From the NCBI GenBank assembly GCA_016841945.1, contig JAENYC010000022.1:1-58147 (forward strand): DNA of 58,147 bases, read 5' to 3'. A program made the translations under genes and the position numbers. The notes under the pieces are model-generated. The model was not told the origin of the DNA. It was given only the letters and a program-made list of their open reading frames with translations, and did no database searches. Origin of the DNA: Haloplasma contractile (GTDB lineage: Bacteria; Bacillota_I; Bacilli_A; Haloplasmatales; Haloplasmataceae). Shown one piece after another: positions 43,075-52,931 of the stretch (its first letter is position 1; each line of letters opens with the position of its first letter).

Positions 43075-43092
43075 CTATAAAGGTGTGATAAA

Positions 43093-43518
43093 ATGATTAA
43101 ACAACTATCTGAAGCGATGACGAACTTTTGTAGAGCTAATTTTAACCACAAACCAAATTTACCTATTCGTTCAAGTGAAATGGGCGTTTTAATATTAATT
43201 AAAGAAAAAGCAAAAGATACCGGGGTACGTTTGGTAGAAATCAGTGATTATTTTGATATTCAAAAATCATCTGTCAGTACCATTATAAAATCTCTAGATA
43301 AAAAAGGTTATATCTATAAAACTACTTTATCTACTGATAAAAGAAGTGCACCACTATTCCCAACTGAAAAAGGCATCGCACTCGTTAATGAAACCATTCA
43401 AGAATATCAAAAAATAGCACGTCTACTTGTTGATGAGTTTGGAGAAAACAAATGTTGTGAGTTCATAGAAATGCTTGAAAAAACAACAAAAATAATTCAT
43501 ATGGAAGGTGAAAAATAA
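43093..43518 (+). CDS. MarR-family transcriptional regulator
   Basis: A 141-residue winged-helix regulator. The recognition helix region reads VEISDYFDIQKSSVSTIIKS, followed by LDKKGYIYKT and the wing TLSTDKRSAPLFPTEKG, all MarR-like. RBS AAGGTG lies before the ATG. Its promoter contains a palindrome suited to its own binding. The downstream NAD(P)-binding gene overlaps by one base, so the two form an operon and the dehydrogenase-like protein is probably the regulated function. The inducer is unknown. Confidence 0.9.
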   Translation: MIKQLSEAMTNFCRANFNHKPNLPIRSSEMGVLILIKEKAKDTGVRLVEISDYFDIQKSSVSTIIKSLDKKGYIYKTTLSTDKRSAPLFPTEKGIALVNETIQEYQKIARLLVDEFGENKCCEFIEMLEKTTKIIHMEGEK

Positions 43519-44381
43519 TGAAGATAATGGTAACCGGCGCTCTTGGAAATGTAGGGCGCTATGTATTAGAAAGTTTAATCAAAAAAGAAGAAGAGGTTGT
43601 AGCAGCTGATATCGATTTAGAAAAATTAGAAGCTAATTTTAACCATCATGAACATGTTAAAACTGTCTATTTTGATTTTACAAATCATAAAACCTTTGAT
43701 AATGCTTTAGAAGATGTTGACCGCATATTTTTAATGCGACCTCCCCATCTTGGAAAACCTAAAGACCTTGAGCCCTTCATTGAAGCTTTATCTAAAAGAA
43801 AAATTAAACTGGTATCTTTCCTATCTTTAATGGGAGTAGAGAAAAATCCTGTACCACCCCATCACAAGATAGAAAAAATGATTGAACAATATCAACTACC
43901 TTATGCACATGTTAGACCAGGTTTCTTTATGCAAAACATCTCAGGTGTTCATGCCTATGAAATTAAAAAAAGGAATGAAATTTTTATTCCTGCAGGAAGA
44001 AGCAGAACGAGCTTCATTGATGCAAAAGATATTGGTTTAGCAATCGCGACTGTATTACATGAACCTGAAAAATATAAAAATACAGCTCACACCATTACAG
44101 GACCTGAATCTCTTAATTATGATGAAATTGCTGAAATTTTAACCGATGTTCTAGATAGAAAGATCACTTATAGAAAACCTTCGTTTCTAAAATACCGTAA
44201 GGAATATATTAAAAATAGAGGATTGGATAAAGGATATGTCAACATCACTGTGATGTTATACTTCATGACACGAATGGGCACAGCAAAGAAAGTAACCGAT
44301 GAATTTTATCAATTAACTGGAAAAAAACCACGAACATTTAGACAATTTGCGTTAAATCATAAAAAAGCTTTTAATATGTAA
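43518..44381 (+). CDS. NmrA-like NAD(P)-binding protein
   Basis: A 287-residue atypical short-chain dehydrogenase/NmrA-type Rossmann protein. It starts IMVTGALGNVGRYVLES with the dinucleotide glycine motif and has VSFLSLMGVEKNP and YAHVRPGFFMQNISG where SDR proteins place the active site. There is no classical YxxxK pair, as is usual for NmrA-like sensors and quinone/azo-reductase relatives (e.g. the YtfG type). It is translationally coupled to the MarR gene. A role in reducing or sensing an electrophile is plausible but inferred. Confidence 0.82.
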   Translation: MKIMVTGALGNVGRYVLESLIKKEEEVVAADIDLEKLEANFNHHEHVKTVYFDFTNHKTFDNALEDVDRIFLMRPPHLGKPKDLEPFIEALSKRKIKLVSFLSLMGVEKNPVPPHHKIEKMIEQYQLPYAHVRPGFFMQNISGVHAYEIKKRNEIFIPAGRSRTSFIDAKDIGLAIATVLHEPEKYKNTAHTITGPESLNYDEIAEILTDVLDRKITYRKPSFLKYRKEYIKNRGLDKGYVNITVMLYFMTRMGTAKKVTDEFYQLTGKKPRTFRQFALNHKKAFNM

Positions 44382-44462
44382 ATTATAATTGCCCTTATCT
44401 TATTTTGGTGGTAATATTATAATAACAAATCTTATATACTAGAATGGATAGAGGGTAAAAAA

Positions 44463-44768
44463 ATGGTAAATACAAGCATTTCAACAAATAATCATTTAGA
44501 GATGTTTGAATATAAAAAAAAGCCTGTTAGAATTAGGCATATGTTTGCATCCCCAATGATGAGAATTGGTTCAAGATTAATAGATATTTTAATCATATTT
44601 GGATTTAGGTTCATGATTATTCTTTGGCAAATGATGGTTAATGTATATGTAAAAGACAAAACAATCACAAAATATTTTCAATCGTTTCATGATAAATATA
44701 GTCATTGTTGTGTTGTTTACAATGATTCTTACTTCGAACGTCACCGTCATCTTTTAAAAGACTATTAA
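44463..44768 (+). CDS. Small hypothetical protein with one hydrophobic segment
   Basis: A 101-residue protein of unknown family. RBS AGAGGG lies eight bases before the ATG, and the gene ends in front of a strong terminator, so it is probably real. Residues about 38-61 (RLIDILIIFGFRFMIILWQM) are hydrophobic and could form one membrane helix. The C-terminal part is rich in His, Tyr and Cys (HDKYSHCCVVYN, FERHRHLL). The upstream NmrA-like gene stops 81 bases earlier; an ATATTATAAT box at about 44413 may be its own promoter. Confidence 0.6.
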   Translation: MVNTSISTNNHLEMFEYKKKPVRIRHMFASPMMRIGSRLIDILIIFGFRFMIILWQMMVNVYVKDKTITKYFQSFHDKYSHCCVVYNDSYFERHRHLLKDY

Positions 44769-44780
44769 TGAAATATATAT

Positions 44781-44823
44781 AAAAGTACTCTATTGATATT
44801 ATACCTATAGAGTACTTTTTTTT
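44781..44823. terminator. Bidirectional terminator
   Basis: AAAAGTACTCTAT and ATAGAGTACTTTT pair perfectly, followed by a T run on the plus strand and flanked by A residues. It serves the small plus-strand gene and TsaD on the minus strand. Confidence 0.9.
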
Positions 44824-45829
44824 ATATATCTATACTTGCTTTTCCATTTAAACTTAAATCATCTCTTTGTCCCTTTAGATAAGCAAATGTACCCGCTACA
44901 CCAATCATAGCGGCATTATCGGTACAAAATTTTAATGGTGGTATGATTAATTTTATACCAGGATAAGCTTCCATTTCTTCTTTTAGACGTTGTCTTAATC
45001 CACTATTTGCGGCAACACCACCTGCTAGAAGCAATTGTTTTATTGGATACTCTTTTATGGCTTTCAATGTTTTACCAACTAAAATATCTACAACACTTTC
45101 TTGAAAACTTCTAGCTAAATTTTCTATGTGAATGGTTTCATTTCGTTGTTTTGTATTGTGGACTAAATTTATCACAGATGATTTTAAACCTGAAAAACTA
45201 AAATCATAATTATCTTGGTCTAACATCACCCGTGGTAGCTGATATACATCTTTTCCATTCTTTGCACGCTTATCTATTTCTGGGCCACCAGGATAAGATA
45301 AATGGCAAACTCGTGCTACTTTATCATAAGCCTCACCAACAGCATCATCCCTCGTCTGTCCAATGGTTTCAAATTGAAAATGGTCGTTCATATAGAGAAG
45401 TTCTGTATGTCCACCTGAGACAACGAGTGCAAGTAAAGGAAATTCTAAATCAGAAACCAAATGATTGGCATAGATATGTCCTGCGATATGATGAACACCA
45501 ATAATTGGTAAATGATTGGCATAGGCAAAAGCTTTTGCCGCATTGATTCCAATAAGCAAAGACCCGATTAAACCCGGTCCTTTTGTCACTGCAATACAAG
45601 TTAATTCTTTTATCTGTATATTGGCTTCTTTTATTGCTTCATCCAGTACAAAGGTAATATTTTCAACATGATGTCTACTGGCAACCTCTGGTACGACGCC
45701 ACCAAATCGTTTGTGAATATCGATTTGAGATGAAACAATATTGGATAACACTTCTTTTCCATTTTTTATGATGGCAACACTTGTTTCATCACAACTTGAT
45801 TCAACAGCTAATACAATGATTTTTTTCAT
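44822..45829 (-). CDS. tsaD: tRNA N6-adenosine threonylcarbamoyltransferase
   Basis: TsaD transfers threonylcarbamoyl to A37 of ANN-decoding tRNAs. It has the ASKHA-fold start [12 protein letters not shown], the metal site [22 protein letters not shown] and [12 protein letters not shown] near the end. Its 335 residues are standard. Its partners TsaB and TsaE are at 48473 and 49071, only a few kb away but in a different transcription unit. It starts one base after the stop of the pullulanase-like gene, so the two are co-transcribed. Confidence 0.95.
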   Translation of the reverse strand: MKKIIVLAVESSCDETSVAIIKNGKEVLSNIVSSQIDIHKRFGGVVPEVASRHHVENITFVLDEAIKEANIQIKELTCIAVTKGPGLIGSLLIGINAAKAFAYANHLPIIGVHHIAGHIYANHLVSDLEFPLLALVVSGGHTELLYMNDHFQFETIGQTRDDAVGEAYDKVARVCHLSYPGGPEIDKRAKNGKDVYQLPRVMLDQDNYDFSFSGLKSSVINLVHNTKQRNETIHIENLARSFQESVVDILVGKTLKAIKEYPIKQLLLAGGVAANSGLRQRLKEEMEAYPGIKLIIPPLKFCTDNAAMIGVAGTFAYLKGQRDDLSLNGKASIDI

Positions 45830-45830
45830 C

Positions 45831-47906
45831 TTATTTTCTTCTTTTTCTTCGTTTTAATAGCCAGTATAACCCTAATGCACCTAAGGCATATCCTGCATAT
45901 TTTTTATAATCAGGTTTAGCTTTTTCTATAACCGTCACTTCATTGGCAAATTTTTCATTCGAATATAGTATCATTGAAGTTAATTCAGGAACCACAATTT
46001 CATTACCTGTCATTTTACTTATAATAGATGTCCCAGCTTTTTCTTGGTCCACAATGATATTCCAAACACCAAAGTGAGGAAGCTTAAATTTCACTTCGCT
46101 ACTATTGGCATTGAATAAAACGACGATATCAGCATAACTATCCCCATTGGCTGAATCCGTAATATTATAAGCAATGGTGTTTGTGATTGGTGCATCTAAA
46201 AACTTAAGATGTTTTTGAATCATTTCAGTGCTCGTCATTCTAAAGGCTGGATGTTTCTTTCTTAACTCAATTAACCCTCGATAGTATTCAAATAATTCTA
46301 TATGGTCATATTTACTATGCCATACAATTTGATTTATCATATCTGGTGATTTATAACTGTTTTCATCACCATTTTTTGTTCTTAACATTTCCTCTCCAGC
46401 AAATAAGAAAGGAATCCCTTGACTGGTCAGTACGATGGTATTAGCCATCTTAGCCATTTTTATTCGAGTTGTCATATCTAAGCCTTCTGTTGTTTCAACA
46501 ATTTTATCATATAAACATAAATGATTATGACACGATACAAAATTAACACTTTGATTGGGTTGAGTTGCCCATGGTATTTTAGAAAAAATGACTTTTTCAT
46601 AATTGATTTGTGGATGATCGATTGCGCCAACAATAGAAAATTTAACCGTTTCTTCTAAACCAATTCCACCATTAACAAACCCGGGTTGTTTCCTATATAA
46701 TACCTGTCCTCTAACGCCATCGCGACAATCATCGTTAAACGTGGCGATTCTAGACATCCTAGTCATATTCTTTTTAAGGGCGCGTTTTTGTATTGGAAGT
46801 GGTGATTCATCAGCTGTAAACCCTTCTCCATATATAATAATAGTTGGGTCAATTTTATCAAGTGCTAGACGAATCTCATTCATCGTTTCGATATCATGAA
46901 GTCCCATTAAGTTAAAACAAAATCCATCAATATGATATTCTTTCGCTAAATAAGTTACTGAATCAATGATATATTTTCTTACCATTTTTCGCTCTGATGC
47001 AATTTCATTTCCACTAAGTGAACCGTTAGCAAATGTCTCCTCATCTTCATTCTGCCGATAAAAATAATGAGGAAATGTTTTATATAATGAAGATTCTTTA
47101 TTTAAAGCCGTATGATTATAACACACATCCATAATCACTCGAATCTGACTTCGATGCATGGCTTGAACTAGGGTTTTAAATTCTTTCATTCTAATCACAC
47201 CATCAATTGGATTAGTCGAATAAGAACCTTCTATACAGTTAAAATTCAAAGGATTGTATCCCCAATTGTATTGTGGTTTATCTAGTTTAGATTCATCAAT
47301 CGCTTGAAAATCAAAAACAGGTTGCAAGTGAACATGTGTAACACCTAGTTCAATCAAATGGTCTAATCCAGTTGTTAACCCTTCAGGACTTCTTGTATTA
47401 TGTTGGGCAAGTCCTAAAAATTTTCCTGGATGCTGAACATTTGCGGTTTTATGAATGGTTAAATCCCTAATGTGTGCCTCATATATAATCGAATCAGTTG
47501 AACTGTTTAAATGAGGTTTTACATCCTCTAAAAACCCTTTAGGATTTGTTTCTTCTAAATCAACAACCATTCCTCTTTCACCATTTACACCACATGCTTT
47601 TGCATAAATATCAACGGTTTCATACTTTTCATTTTGAAATTCAATTTCATAAGTATAAAAAACACCATGTAAATCTTCTTCAATTTCAATATACCATGTC
47701 CCTTTAACATCTTTCCCCATTTTTATCTTATCATATGGTTTACTTTTATAACCTTTATCATATAAAAATAACGTGACTTTCTTCGCAAATGGACTCCATA
47801 CTCTAAAAGACGTTTTTTCTTTAGAATATACAGCTCCTAAATCACTACCATCATAATAATATTGTTCATTAAACGCCTCTGTTTCAAAACTTTTTATATC
47901 AACCAT
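45831..47906 (-). CDS. Pullulanase-like GH13 protein lacking catalytic Asp residues, C-terminal membrane anchor
   Basis: A 691-residue protein with the type I pullulanase layout: an N-terminal CBM48-like sandwich (about 20-125), YNWGYNP and a GH13 barrel. Region I is intact (DVCYNHT). Region II, normally GFRFDLMG, reads [11 protein letters not shown]: the arginine is Cys330 and the nucleophile position is Asn332. Region III keeps Glu361 (YGEGF). Region IV, normally HDN, reads CHNHLCL with Asn461. Two of three catalytic acids are therefore absent and hydrolysis is unlikely. No signal peptide is seen. The last 25 residues form a hydrophobic helix ([12 protein letters not shown]) plus KRRKRRK, so it should be anchored by its tail. 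Possibly a glycogen-binding pseudoenzyme. Confidence 0.85.
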   Translation of the reverse strand: MVDIKSFETEAFNEQYYYDGSDLGAVYSKEKTSFRVWSPFAKKVTLFLYDKGYKSKPYDKIKMGKDVKGTWYIEIEEDLHGVFYTYEIEFQNEKYETVDIYAKACGVNGERGMVVDLEETNPKGFLEDVKPHLNSSTDSIIYEAHIRDLTIHKTANVQHPGKFLGLAQHNTRSPEGLTTGLDHLIELGVTHVHLQPVFDFQAIDESKLDKPQYNWGYNPLNFNCIEGSYSTNPIDGVIRMKEFKTLVQAMHRSQIRVIMDVCYNHTALNKESSLYKTFPHYFYRQNEDEETFANGSLSGNEIASERKMVRKYIIDSVTYLAKEYHIDGFCFNLMGLHDIETMNEIRLALDKIDPTIIIYGEGFTADESPLPIQKRALKKNMTRMSRIATFNDDCRDGVRGQVLYRKQPGFVNGGIGLEETVKFSIVGAIDHPQINYEKVIFSKIPWATQPNQSVNFVSCHNHLCLYDKIVETTEGLDMTTRIKMAKMANTIVLTSQGIPFLFAGEEMLRTKNGDENSYKSPDMINQIVWHSKYDHIELFEYYRGLIELRKKHPAFRMTSTEMIQKHLKFLDAPITNTIAYNITDSANGDSYADIVVLFNANSSEVKFKLPHFGVWNIIVDQEKAGTSIISKMTGNEIVVPELTSMILYSNEKFANEVTVIEKAKPDYKKYAGYALGALGLYWLLKRRKRRK

Positions 47907-48023
47907 TTTTTCACCTACTTAATATATTCATCGCATAATACTCTATATTAATAATATTACACAAAAAAATCTTTTTTTTCAATTTAAAAGTAAATTTTTT
48001 AATAAATACTAATAAAAATTTGT

Positions 48024-48476
48024 TTAAATGATATCTAACTTCATTAAATATGCATCTTCCCCGTCTTGATAATATCTTTTTCTCTTACAAACGATTATAA
48101 ATCCATGTTTTTTATAAAACTCTATCGCAACTCTATTTGAGACCCGTACTTCTAATGTAATATTTATACATCTTTTTTCATTGACATATTGAATAATAAA
48201 ATTCATGAGTAAATCTCCATATCCTAATCCCTGATATGCATCACTTACCGCAATGGTTGTTATTTGTACCTTTTCATCTATCACCCATAAACCAACATAT
48301 CCGATAATCGCTTGATTTAATACCAGTTTAAAATACTGACTATAAGGATGATGTAAATAATCAGAAAGGTATACATCAAGTGTATAAGGATTTTGAAACA
48401 CCTTGTTTTCAATTTCCATAATTTCATAAAAATCATTCAAATCTTCTATTCTTCTCACAACAGGTAAGTTTTTCAT
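48024..48476 (-). CDS. rimI: Ribosomal-protein-alanine N-acetyltransferase RimI
   Basis: A 150-residue GNAT protein. The acetyl-CoA site is ITTIAVSDAYQGLGYGDLLM, followed by LEVRVSNRVAIEFYKKHGF, the RimI signature. Gene order tsaE-tsaB-rimI is very widely conserved, which supports the name. The ATG overlaps the tsaB TGA. It acetylates the N-terminus of ribosomal protein S18 in E. coli; other targets are possible. Confidence 0.92.
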   Translation of the reverse strand: MKNLPVVRRIEDLNDFYEIMEIENKVFQNPYTLDVYLSDYLHHPYSQYFKLVLNQAIIGYVGLWVIDEKVQITTIAVSDAYQGLGYGDLLMNFIIQYVNEKRCINITLEVRVSNRVAIEFYKKHGFIIVCKRKRYYQDGEDAYLMKLDII

Positions 48477-49090
48477 CTTAGTTTCAGTTCTGCCTCCGGT
48501 AATCGTTTATAACTTGGTACGAAGGTATGGATATTTGAAACATTTTCAAAATCGAGGTTCATAATAAATTGAGGGTTATAATCAATTTTTTCAAAATCCA
48601 TTCCCACAAAACATATATCATCCTTCACTTTTTCTTTAATCTGTTTCACATAATCATCAAAGTGATAAAGTTTTTCATCAAAAACAGGCTTAAGTTTATG
48701 ATGCTTTACTTCATAAAGCGCAGAAAAAACATTACCACGTCTTGCATCAATTAATGGGACAATGTATTTAGCCTTATTCATAAATGAGGCACTCATTAGC
48801 TTTAAAGATGATATTTTTTTCAAAGGAATATTCAACGCATAACATAAGGTTTTAGCTACTGTAACCCCAATTCTTACGCCAGTATAACTACCTGGCCCTT
48901 CTGATACAATGATTTGTTTAATATTTACTATATCGACATCATTCCTTTTTAATAATTGATCAATATTAGGCATCAATTGAGAAGAATGATTACGCTTTAC
49001 GATTTTAAAAGTATGATCAACTACCTCTATTCCTTCTGATAAGATAATGACTAAACATTCTGTTGAAGTATCAATCAACAAGTTTTTCAT
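48473..49090 (-). CDS. tsaB: tRNA threonylcarbamoyladenosine biosynthesis protein TsaB
   Basis: A 205-residue ASKHA-fold partner of TsaD. It starts LLIDTSTECLVIILSEG and has the typical VSEGPGSYTGVRIGVTVAK motif and YIVPLIDARRGNVFSALYE. It lacks the TsaD metal site, as expected for the non-catalytic partner. It overlaps the tsaE 3' end by 20 bases and the rimI start by four. RBS GAGGTG lies inside tsaE. Confidence 0.93.
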   Translation of the reverse strand: MKNLLIDTSTECLVIILSEGIEVVDHTFKIVKRNHSSQLMPNIDQLLKRNDVDIVNIKQIIVSEGPGSYTGVRIGVTVAKTLCYALNIPLKKISSLKLMSASFMNKAKYIVPLIDARRGNVFSALYEVKHHKLKPVFDEKLYHFDDYVKQIKEKVKDDICFVGMDFEKIDYNPQFIMNLDFENVSNIHTFVPSYKRLPEAELKLR

Positions 49091-49553
49091 CTTTTAACAC
49101 CTCACATAATTGAATATATGGTTTACCAATTGGATAGAACTCAAATAATCGCTTTGTCTCACCTAATATCGTAATATCAATTTCAAGCCGTTCATTTGGC
49201 AATTGTGATTTAATGTGGGATGCCCACTCAATAATTGATACCCCATTTGAATAAAAATATTCATCGAATCCTAAATCTTCTAAATCATCTTCAATTCGAT
49301 AAACATCCATATGATAAAGAGGGTAAATCCCCTCATATTCTTTAATAATCGTAAATGTGGGACTATTAACTGTTTTTTTTATTTCTAAGGCTTCTGCGAT
49401 TCCTTTAGTAAAGGTTGTTTTTCCCGCACCTAAATCACCTTCAAGTGTTATCACTGCGCCTTTAAATAAATGCTTTCCTATTTTATTTGCTAGGACATTG
49501 GTTTGTTTTAATGTATTAACTTCTACTTGATATTTTTTCATATCATCATCCAT
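49071..49553 (-). CDS. tsaE: tRNA threonylcarbamoyladenosine biosynthesis ATPase TsaE
   Basis: A 160-residue P-loop ATPase of the t6A complex. The Walker A motif is LEGDLGAGKTTFTKG, followed by VNSPTFTIIKEY and YHMDVYRIED, all family signatures. Its late IEWASHI motif is also typical. Start 49553 or the in-frame ATG at 49541 are both possible; neither has a strong RBS. First gene of the tsaE-tsaB-rimI operon. Confidence 0.93.
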   Translation of the reverse strand: MDDDMKKYQVEVNTLKQTNVLANKIGKHLFKGAVITLEGDLGAGKTTFTKGIAEALEIKKTVNSPTFTIIKEYEGIYPLYHMDVYRIEDDLEDLGFDEYFYSNGVSIIEWASHIKSQLPNERLEIDITILGETKRLFEFYPIGKPYIQLCEVLKDEKLVD

Positions 49554-49600
49554 TCTTTAAGACTTCTTTTATTATATCTCGAATAAGTTGAATATATCAA

Positions 49601-50227
49601 CTAATTTATAAAATCTTTTAGAATACGATGGGGACATTTCTTATATCCCTCTTCTATTATTGTCATCTCCTTTTTATTATCTTTATTTGAGATGAAAAGA
49701 AGTGGTGTACAGATAAATATCGTATATACAAATGTTAACATCACCAATAATTTATGATAATAATAATAAGATGAAAGAAAATATAAGAACATAAATACAA
49801 TTATCCCGCTTAAAAACACATTGAAACTTGGCAATCTTTTTAAAAAGCAGATAAAAAACACGATGATAAAGGATTCTATACAGTATACAAAATTATAATG
49901 AGATACTGATAAAACAATTATATGATATCCAATTAAAAATAATAAACAATATTCATTGACTAATACATAATGATAAGGTTTATATCCTTCGTTTAGGAGA
50001 ATTAATCCATATATCGACTTCAATACAAGATAAATCAAAGGTCCTAATATTAAGCATGTGATAATGATGTTATAAGTATTGATAAAAGGATTTTGAAACT
50101 TTTTAAAAAAAGAAATCGTCATTATTGTAAATCCTATTAATATGATGTTGTAAATAAAAAACTGATGATATAAATAAGTATACACTTCTTTAAAACTTTT
50201 TTCTTGATAATTTTTAATAATACCCAT
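49601..50227 (-). CDS. Hypothetical multi-pass membrane protein
   Basis: About 208 residues with five or six strongly hydrophobic segments (for example IILIGFTIMTISFF, IIITCLILGPLIYLVL and IVFFICFL). The short C-terminal tail is cytosolic-looking and charged (NKDNKKEMTIIEEGYKKCPH). No family was recognised. The frame extends to GTG 50236, but GGGTG there serves as RBS for ATG 50227. It sits between the amidase and tsaE genes. Confidence 0.65.
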   Translation of the reverse strand: MGIIKNYQEKSFKEVYTYLYHQFFIYNIILIGFTIMTISFFKKFQNPFINTYNIIITCLILGPLIYLVLKSIYGLILLNEGYKPYHYVLVNEYCLLFLIGYHIIVLSVSHYNFVYCIESFIIVFFICFLKRLPSFNVFLSGIIVFMFLYFLSSYYYYHKLLVMLTFVYTIFICTPLLFISNKDNKKEMTIIEEGYKKCPHRILKDFIN

Positions 50228-50290
50228 GACAATCACCCAATTTTCTAAACTAATATATAATAAGAATGAACTATAAAATGGTGATTAAAA

Positions 50291-50322
50291 ATTGAAAAAA
50301 AGCCTAAAAAATAGACTTTTTT
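50291..50322 (-). terminator. Terminator of the amidase gene
   Basis: On the minus strand AAAAAAGTCT and AGGCTTTTTT pair with one wobble, ending in a T run. It overlaps the stop of the gene at 50321. Confidence 0.75.
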
Positions 50323-51010
50323 AATAATTAAGAAGATTATCTTCTTGATTTAAATACTTTAAAATACCACCATAAATCGCAAAAGCGACTTTGTCTTGAT
50401 ATTGAACCTGCTTTAATAAATTAGCTTCATAAGGATTTGAAAGGAATCCCGCTTCAATTAAAGCCCCTGGTTTTTTAACCTTTTTAAATAAATACAATGT
50501 CTTTACTGTTTTGGGTCTTCTATCGGTATTCTGTAAGACTTCTATTAAACTATTTTGAATACATTCAGCTAATAACTTATTTTCTGCATATTCTTCATAA
50601 TAAAAAGTTTGCGCACCATGCCATCTTGGATTTCTAAGCGAGTTCATGTGAATAGAAATAAAAAAGTCACAATCTGATTGATTAATCATTTCAATTCGCT
50701 TATCTAAATCACGTTTTTTCTTTGTCCCTTTTCCTGGAGATACAAAATCCGTATCTTTATCTCTCGTAAGGTATACCCTTATTCCAGCTTGTTCTAAATA
50801 ATTTCTTAAGTGAATAGAAATTAATAGGTTCAAATCTTTCTCTACGATGCCATTACCACCTTTTGCTCCACCATCATATCCTCCATGACCTGGGTCTATA
50901 AAAATTATATATTCATCATATGATTTTTTTGCTTGAGGATTTTGTTCAATCGTAAAAAAAAAGAAAAACATTAACCATATAATAGAAAATGAAATCATTT
51001 TATTCATCAT
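50321..51010 (-). CDS. cwlD: N-acetylmuramoyl-L-alanine amidase (CwlD-like)
   Basis: A zinc amidase (Amidase_3) that cleaves peptide from peptidoglycan glycan chains. A hydrophobic N-terminal signal or anchor (ISFSIIWLMFFFFFT) is followed by IFIDPGHGGYDGGA (zinc His), a GIVEKDLNL Glu, FISIHMNS (second His) and GALIEAGFLSNPYEA with the catalytic Glu. At about 230 residues with a single domain it resembles CwlD of spore-formers. Its presence implies peptidoglycan, at least at some stage or in the ancestor. ATG 51010 follows GGTGAT; the frame extends to GTG 51019. Confidence 0.88.
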   Translation of the reverse strand: MMNKMISFSIIWLMFFFFFTIEQNPQAKKSYDEYIIFIDPGHGGYDGGAKGGNGIVEKDLNLLISIHLRNYLEQAGIRVYLTRDKDTDFVSPGKGTKKKRDLDKRIEMINQSDCDFFISIHMNSLRNPRWHGAQTFYYEEYAENKLLAECIQNSLIEVLQNTDRRPKTVKTLYLFKKVKKPGALIEAGFLSNPYEANLLKQVQYQDKVAFAIYGGILKYLNQEDNLLNY

Positions 51011-51065
51011 TATCACCACTACTATTATGTGTTAATGTTTAACTAATCTTACTTAAAACAACCTG

Positions 51066-52418
51066 TTATTTTTTTCTATTAGATGTTATTCTTTCATTTA
51101 ACTCTCGTGATAAATCTTCATATCCTGGTTTACCTAATAATGCAAACATATTCTTTTTATAAGCTTCAACACCAGGTTGATCAAATGGATTAACACCTAG
51201 TAAATATCCAGAAATTGCACAGGCTTTTTCAAAGAAATAAACCAAATATCCAAATCCATAGGCATCTAGTTGTTTAATGTTAATGATGAGATTTGGTACA
51301 CCACCATCAACATGTGCTAATAAAGTTCCTTTATAAGCGTTTTTATTCACCTCATCAATGGTATGACCAGCAAGATAGTTTAATCCATCTAAGTTATCTT
51401 TATTTTCTTCAATTGTGATTTCATGTCTTGGTTCTAAAACATTGATGATGGTTTCAAATAGATGTCTACGTCCCGCTTGAATATACTGTCCTAATGAATG
51501 TAAATCAGTTGAAAAATTGGCTGTTGTTGGAAATATCCCTTTATTATCTTTTCCTTCTGATTCACCAAACAATTGCTTCCACCATTCACCTAGATATTGT
51601 AGGGCAGGTTCATAGTTTACTAATATTTCAGTAATTTTACCTTTTTTATAAAGGCAATTTCTTAAAACAGCATATAGATAACAATCATTCGATTCTAAAT
51701 CGTGGTTGTTATAATCCATCATGGCTTGATAAGCACCATCCATGATTTTATTGATATCAGCGCCACTAACAGCGATTGGTAATAAACCGACAGCTGTTAA
51801 AACAGAGTAACGTCCACCAACATCATCTGGTACCACAAAGGTCTGATAGTTATTTTCTGTTGCTAATTTTTTCAAGGCACCGCGCGCTCTATCAGTCGTA
51901 ACAAATATTCTTTCTCGACTTCCTTCTGTTCCATATTTTTCTTCTAATAGTTTTTTTATTATACGAAATGCTATGGCTGGTTCTGTTGTTGTCCCTGATT
52001 TTGAAATAACATTAACTGAGAAATCTGTTTCTTTTAATACTTCAATTAAATCATGTAAATAACTTGATGAAAGGTGATGTCCTGCAAATATAACTTTTAC
52101 CTCATTTTTTAATAGATAAAAATGATGGTTTAATAATTCAATCGCAGCTTTAGCGCCTAAATAGGACCCACCAATACCAACAACAACTAATACTTTAGAA
52201 TGACTTCTAATTTTTTTAGCTGCTTCTAAAATACGATTAAATTCTTCTTTATCATAATTTTCAGGTAAATCTAACCAACCTAAAAAACCACTACCAGGAC
52301 CATTCTTATCATGTAGCAATTGATGACTTACCTCTACATAAGGTTTTAAATATTCAACTTCATCTTTAGATAAAAATTTCTTGCTATTTGAATAATCAAA
52401 GTTTAAAAACTTATCCAC
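51066..52418 (-). CDS. pgi: Glucose-6-phosphate isomerase
   Basis: A 450-residue isomerase linking glucose-6-phosphate and fructose-6-phosphate. [32 protein letters not shown] (phosphate site), [10 protein letters not shown] and [13 protein letters not shown] are the signature segments. The length is that of the Gram-positive short form. Translation starts at GTG 52418, five bases after AGGAGG. It follows the S1-domain gene by nine bases, so they share a transcript. Confidence 0.95.
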   Translation of the reverse strand: MDKFLNFDYSNSKKFLSKDEVEYLKPYVEVSHQLLHDKNGPGSGFLGWLDLPENYDKEEFNRILEAAKKIRSHSKVLVVVGIGGSYLGAKAAIELLNHHFYLLKNEVKVIFAGHHLSSSYLHDLIEVLKETDFSVNVISKSGTTTEPAIAFRIIKKLLEEKYGTEGSRERIFVTTDRARGALKKLATENNYQTFVVPDDVGGRYSVLTAVGLLPIAVSGADINKIMDGAYQAMMDYNNHDLESNDCYLYAVLRNCLYKKGKITEILVNYEPALQYLGEWWKQLFGESEGKDNKGIFPTTANFSTDLHSLGQYIQAGRRHLFETIINVLEPRHEITIEENKDNLDGLNYLAGHTIDEVNKNAYKGTLLAHVDGGVPNLIINIKQLDAYGFGYLVYFFEKACAISGYLLGVNPFDQPGVEAYKKNMFALLGKPGYEDLSRELNERITSNRKK

Positions 52419-52427
52419 AACATCCTC

Positions 52428-52778
52428 CTATTTTTTATATTTAGTTATTTTTTCAAGCATGGTTTTTAAATTAAGAAAGCCGCTTGGTGTTTCTTTAATC
52501 GCTTTATTTTTTCTTTGTCTTTTTTCTTTAAAGCGTGTGTAATAATTATATGCCTGTTTTAGACTTAATTTCGCATTATTATTTTCATCTATTTCCAAAA
52601 CTTTAACGCGTATTACTTCACCTACTTTGACAAAATCATGTATATCTTTTACAAAATCATCCGTTAATTCTGATATATGAATAAGACCATTCATGCTACG
52701 ATTCAATTTAACAAAAACACCATATGGTTGTATACCAGTTACTCTACCTCGAACGACACTCCCTTCTTTTATTGCCAT
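52428..52778 (-). CDS. S1-domain RNA-binding protein (YugI/GSP13-like)
   Basis: A 116-residue protein. Residues 5-75 are one S1 OB-fold: GSVVRGRVTGIQPYGVFVKL, GLIHISELT and ALEID-like VKVLEIDENN. The C-terminal 40 residues are basic (RFKEKRQRKNKAIKE). Relatives such as general stress protein 13 and CvfD bind ribosomes and tune translation. RBS AGAGGTG before the ATG. It is the first gene of a pair with pgi. Confidence 0.88.
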   Translation of the reverse strand: MAIKEGSVVRGRVTGIQPYGVFVKLNRSMNGLIHISELTDDFVKDIHDFVKVGEVIRVKVLEIDENNNAKLSLKQAYNYYTRFKEKRQRKNKAIKETPSGFLNLKTMLEKITKYKK

Positions 52779-52931
52779 ATTTATACACCTCTATTCTATA
52801 AATCATTCCCTATTATAACATAAAGCAATTTAAATATAAAATGATAAATGATATTTTTTGAAATGATTTATATACACTCACTTTATTATACGATAAAAGA
52901 TAAATCCTATTAAAAAGACATCCTTTTTAAA

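Noticed and set aside
52910-52930. Terminator after the ferredoxin-NADP reductase gene
   Set aside because: TTAAAAAG/CTTTTTAA can pair but is A/T-only apart from one pair and lacks a T tail on the minus strand.
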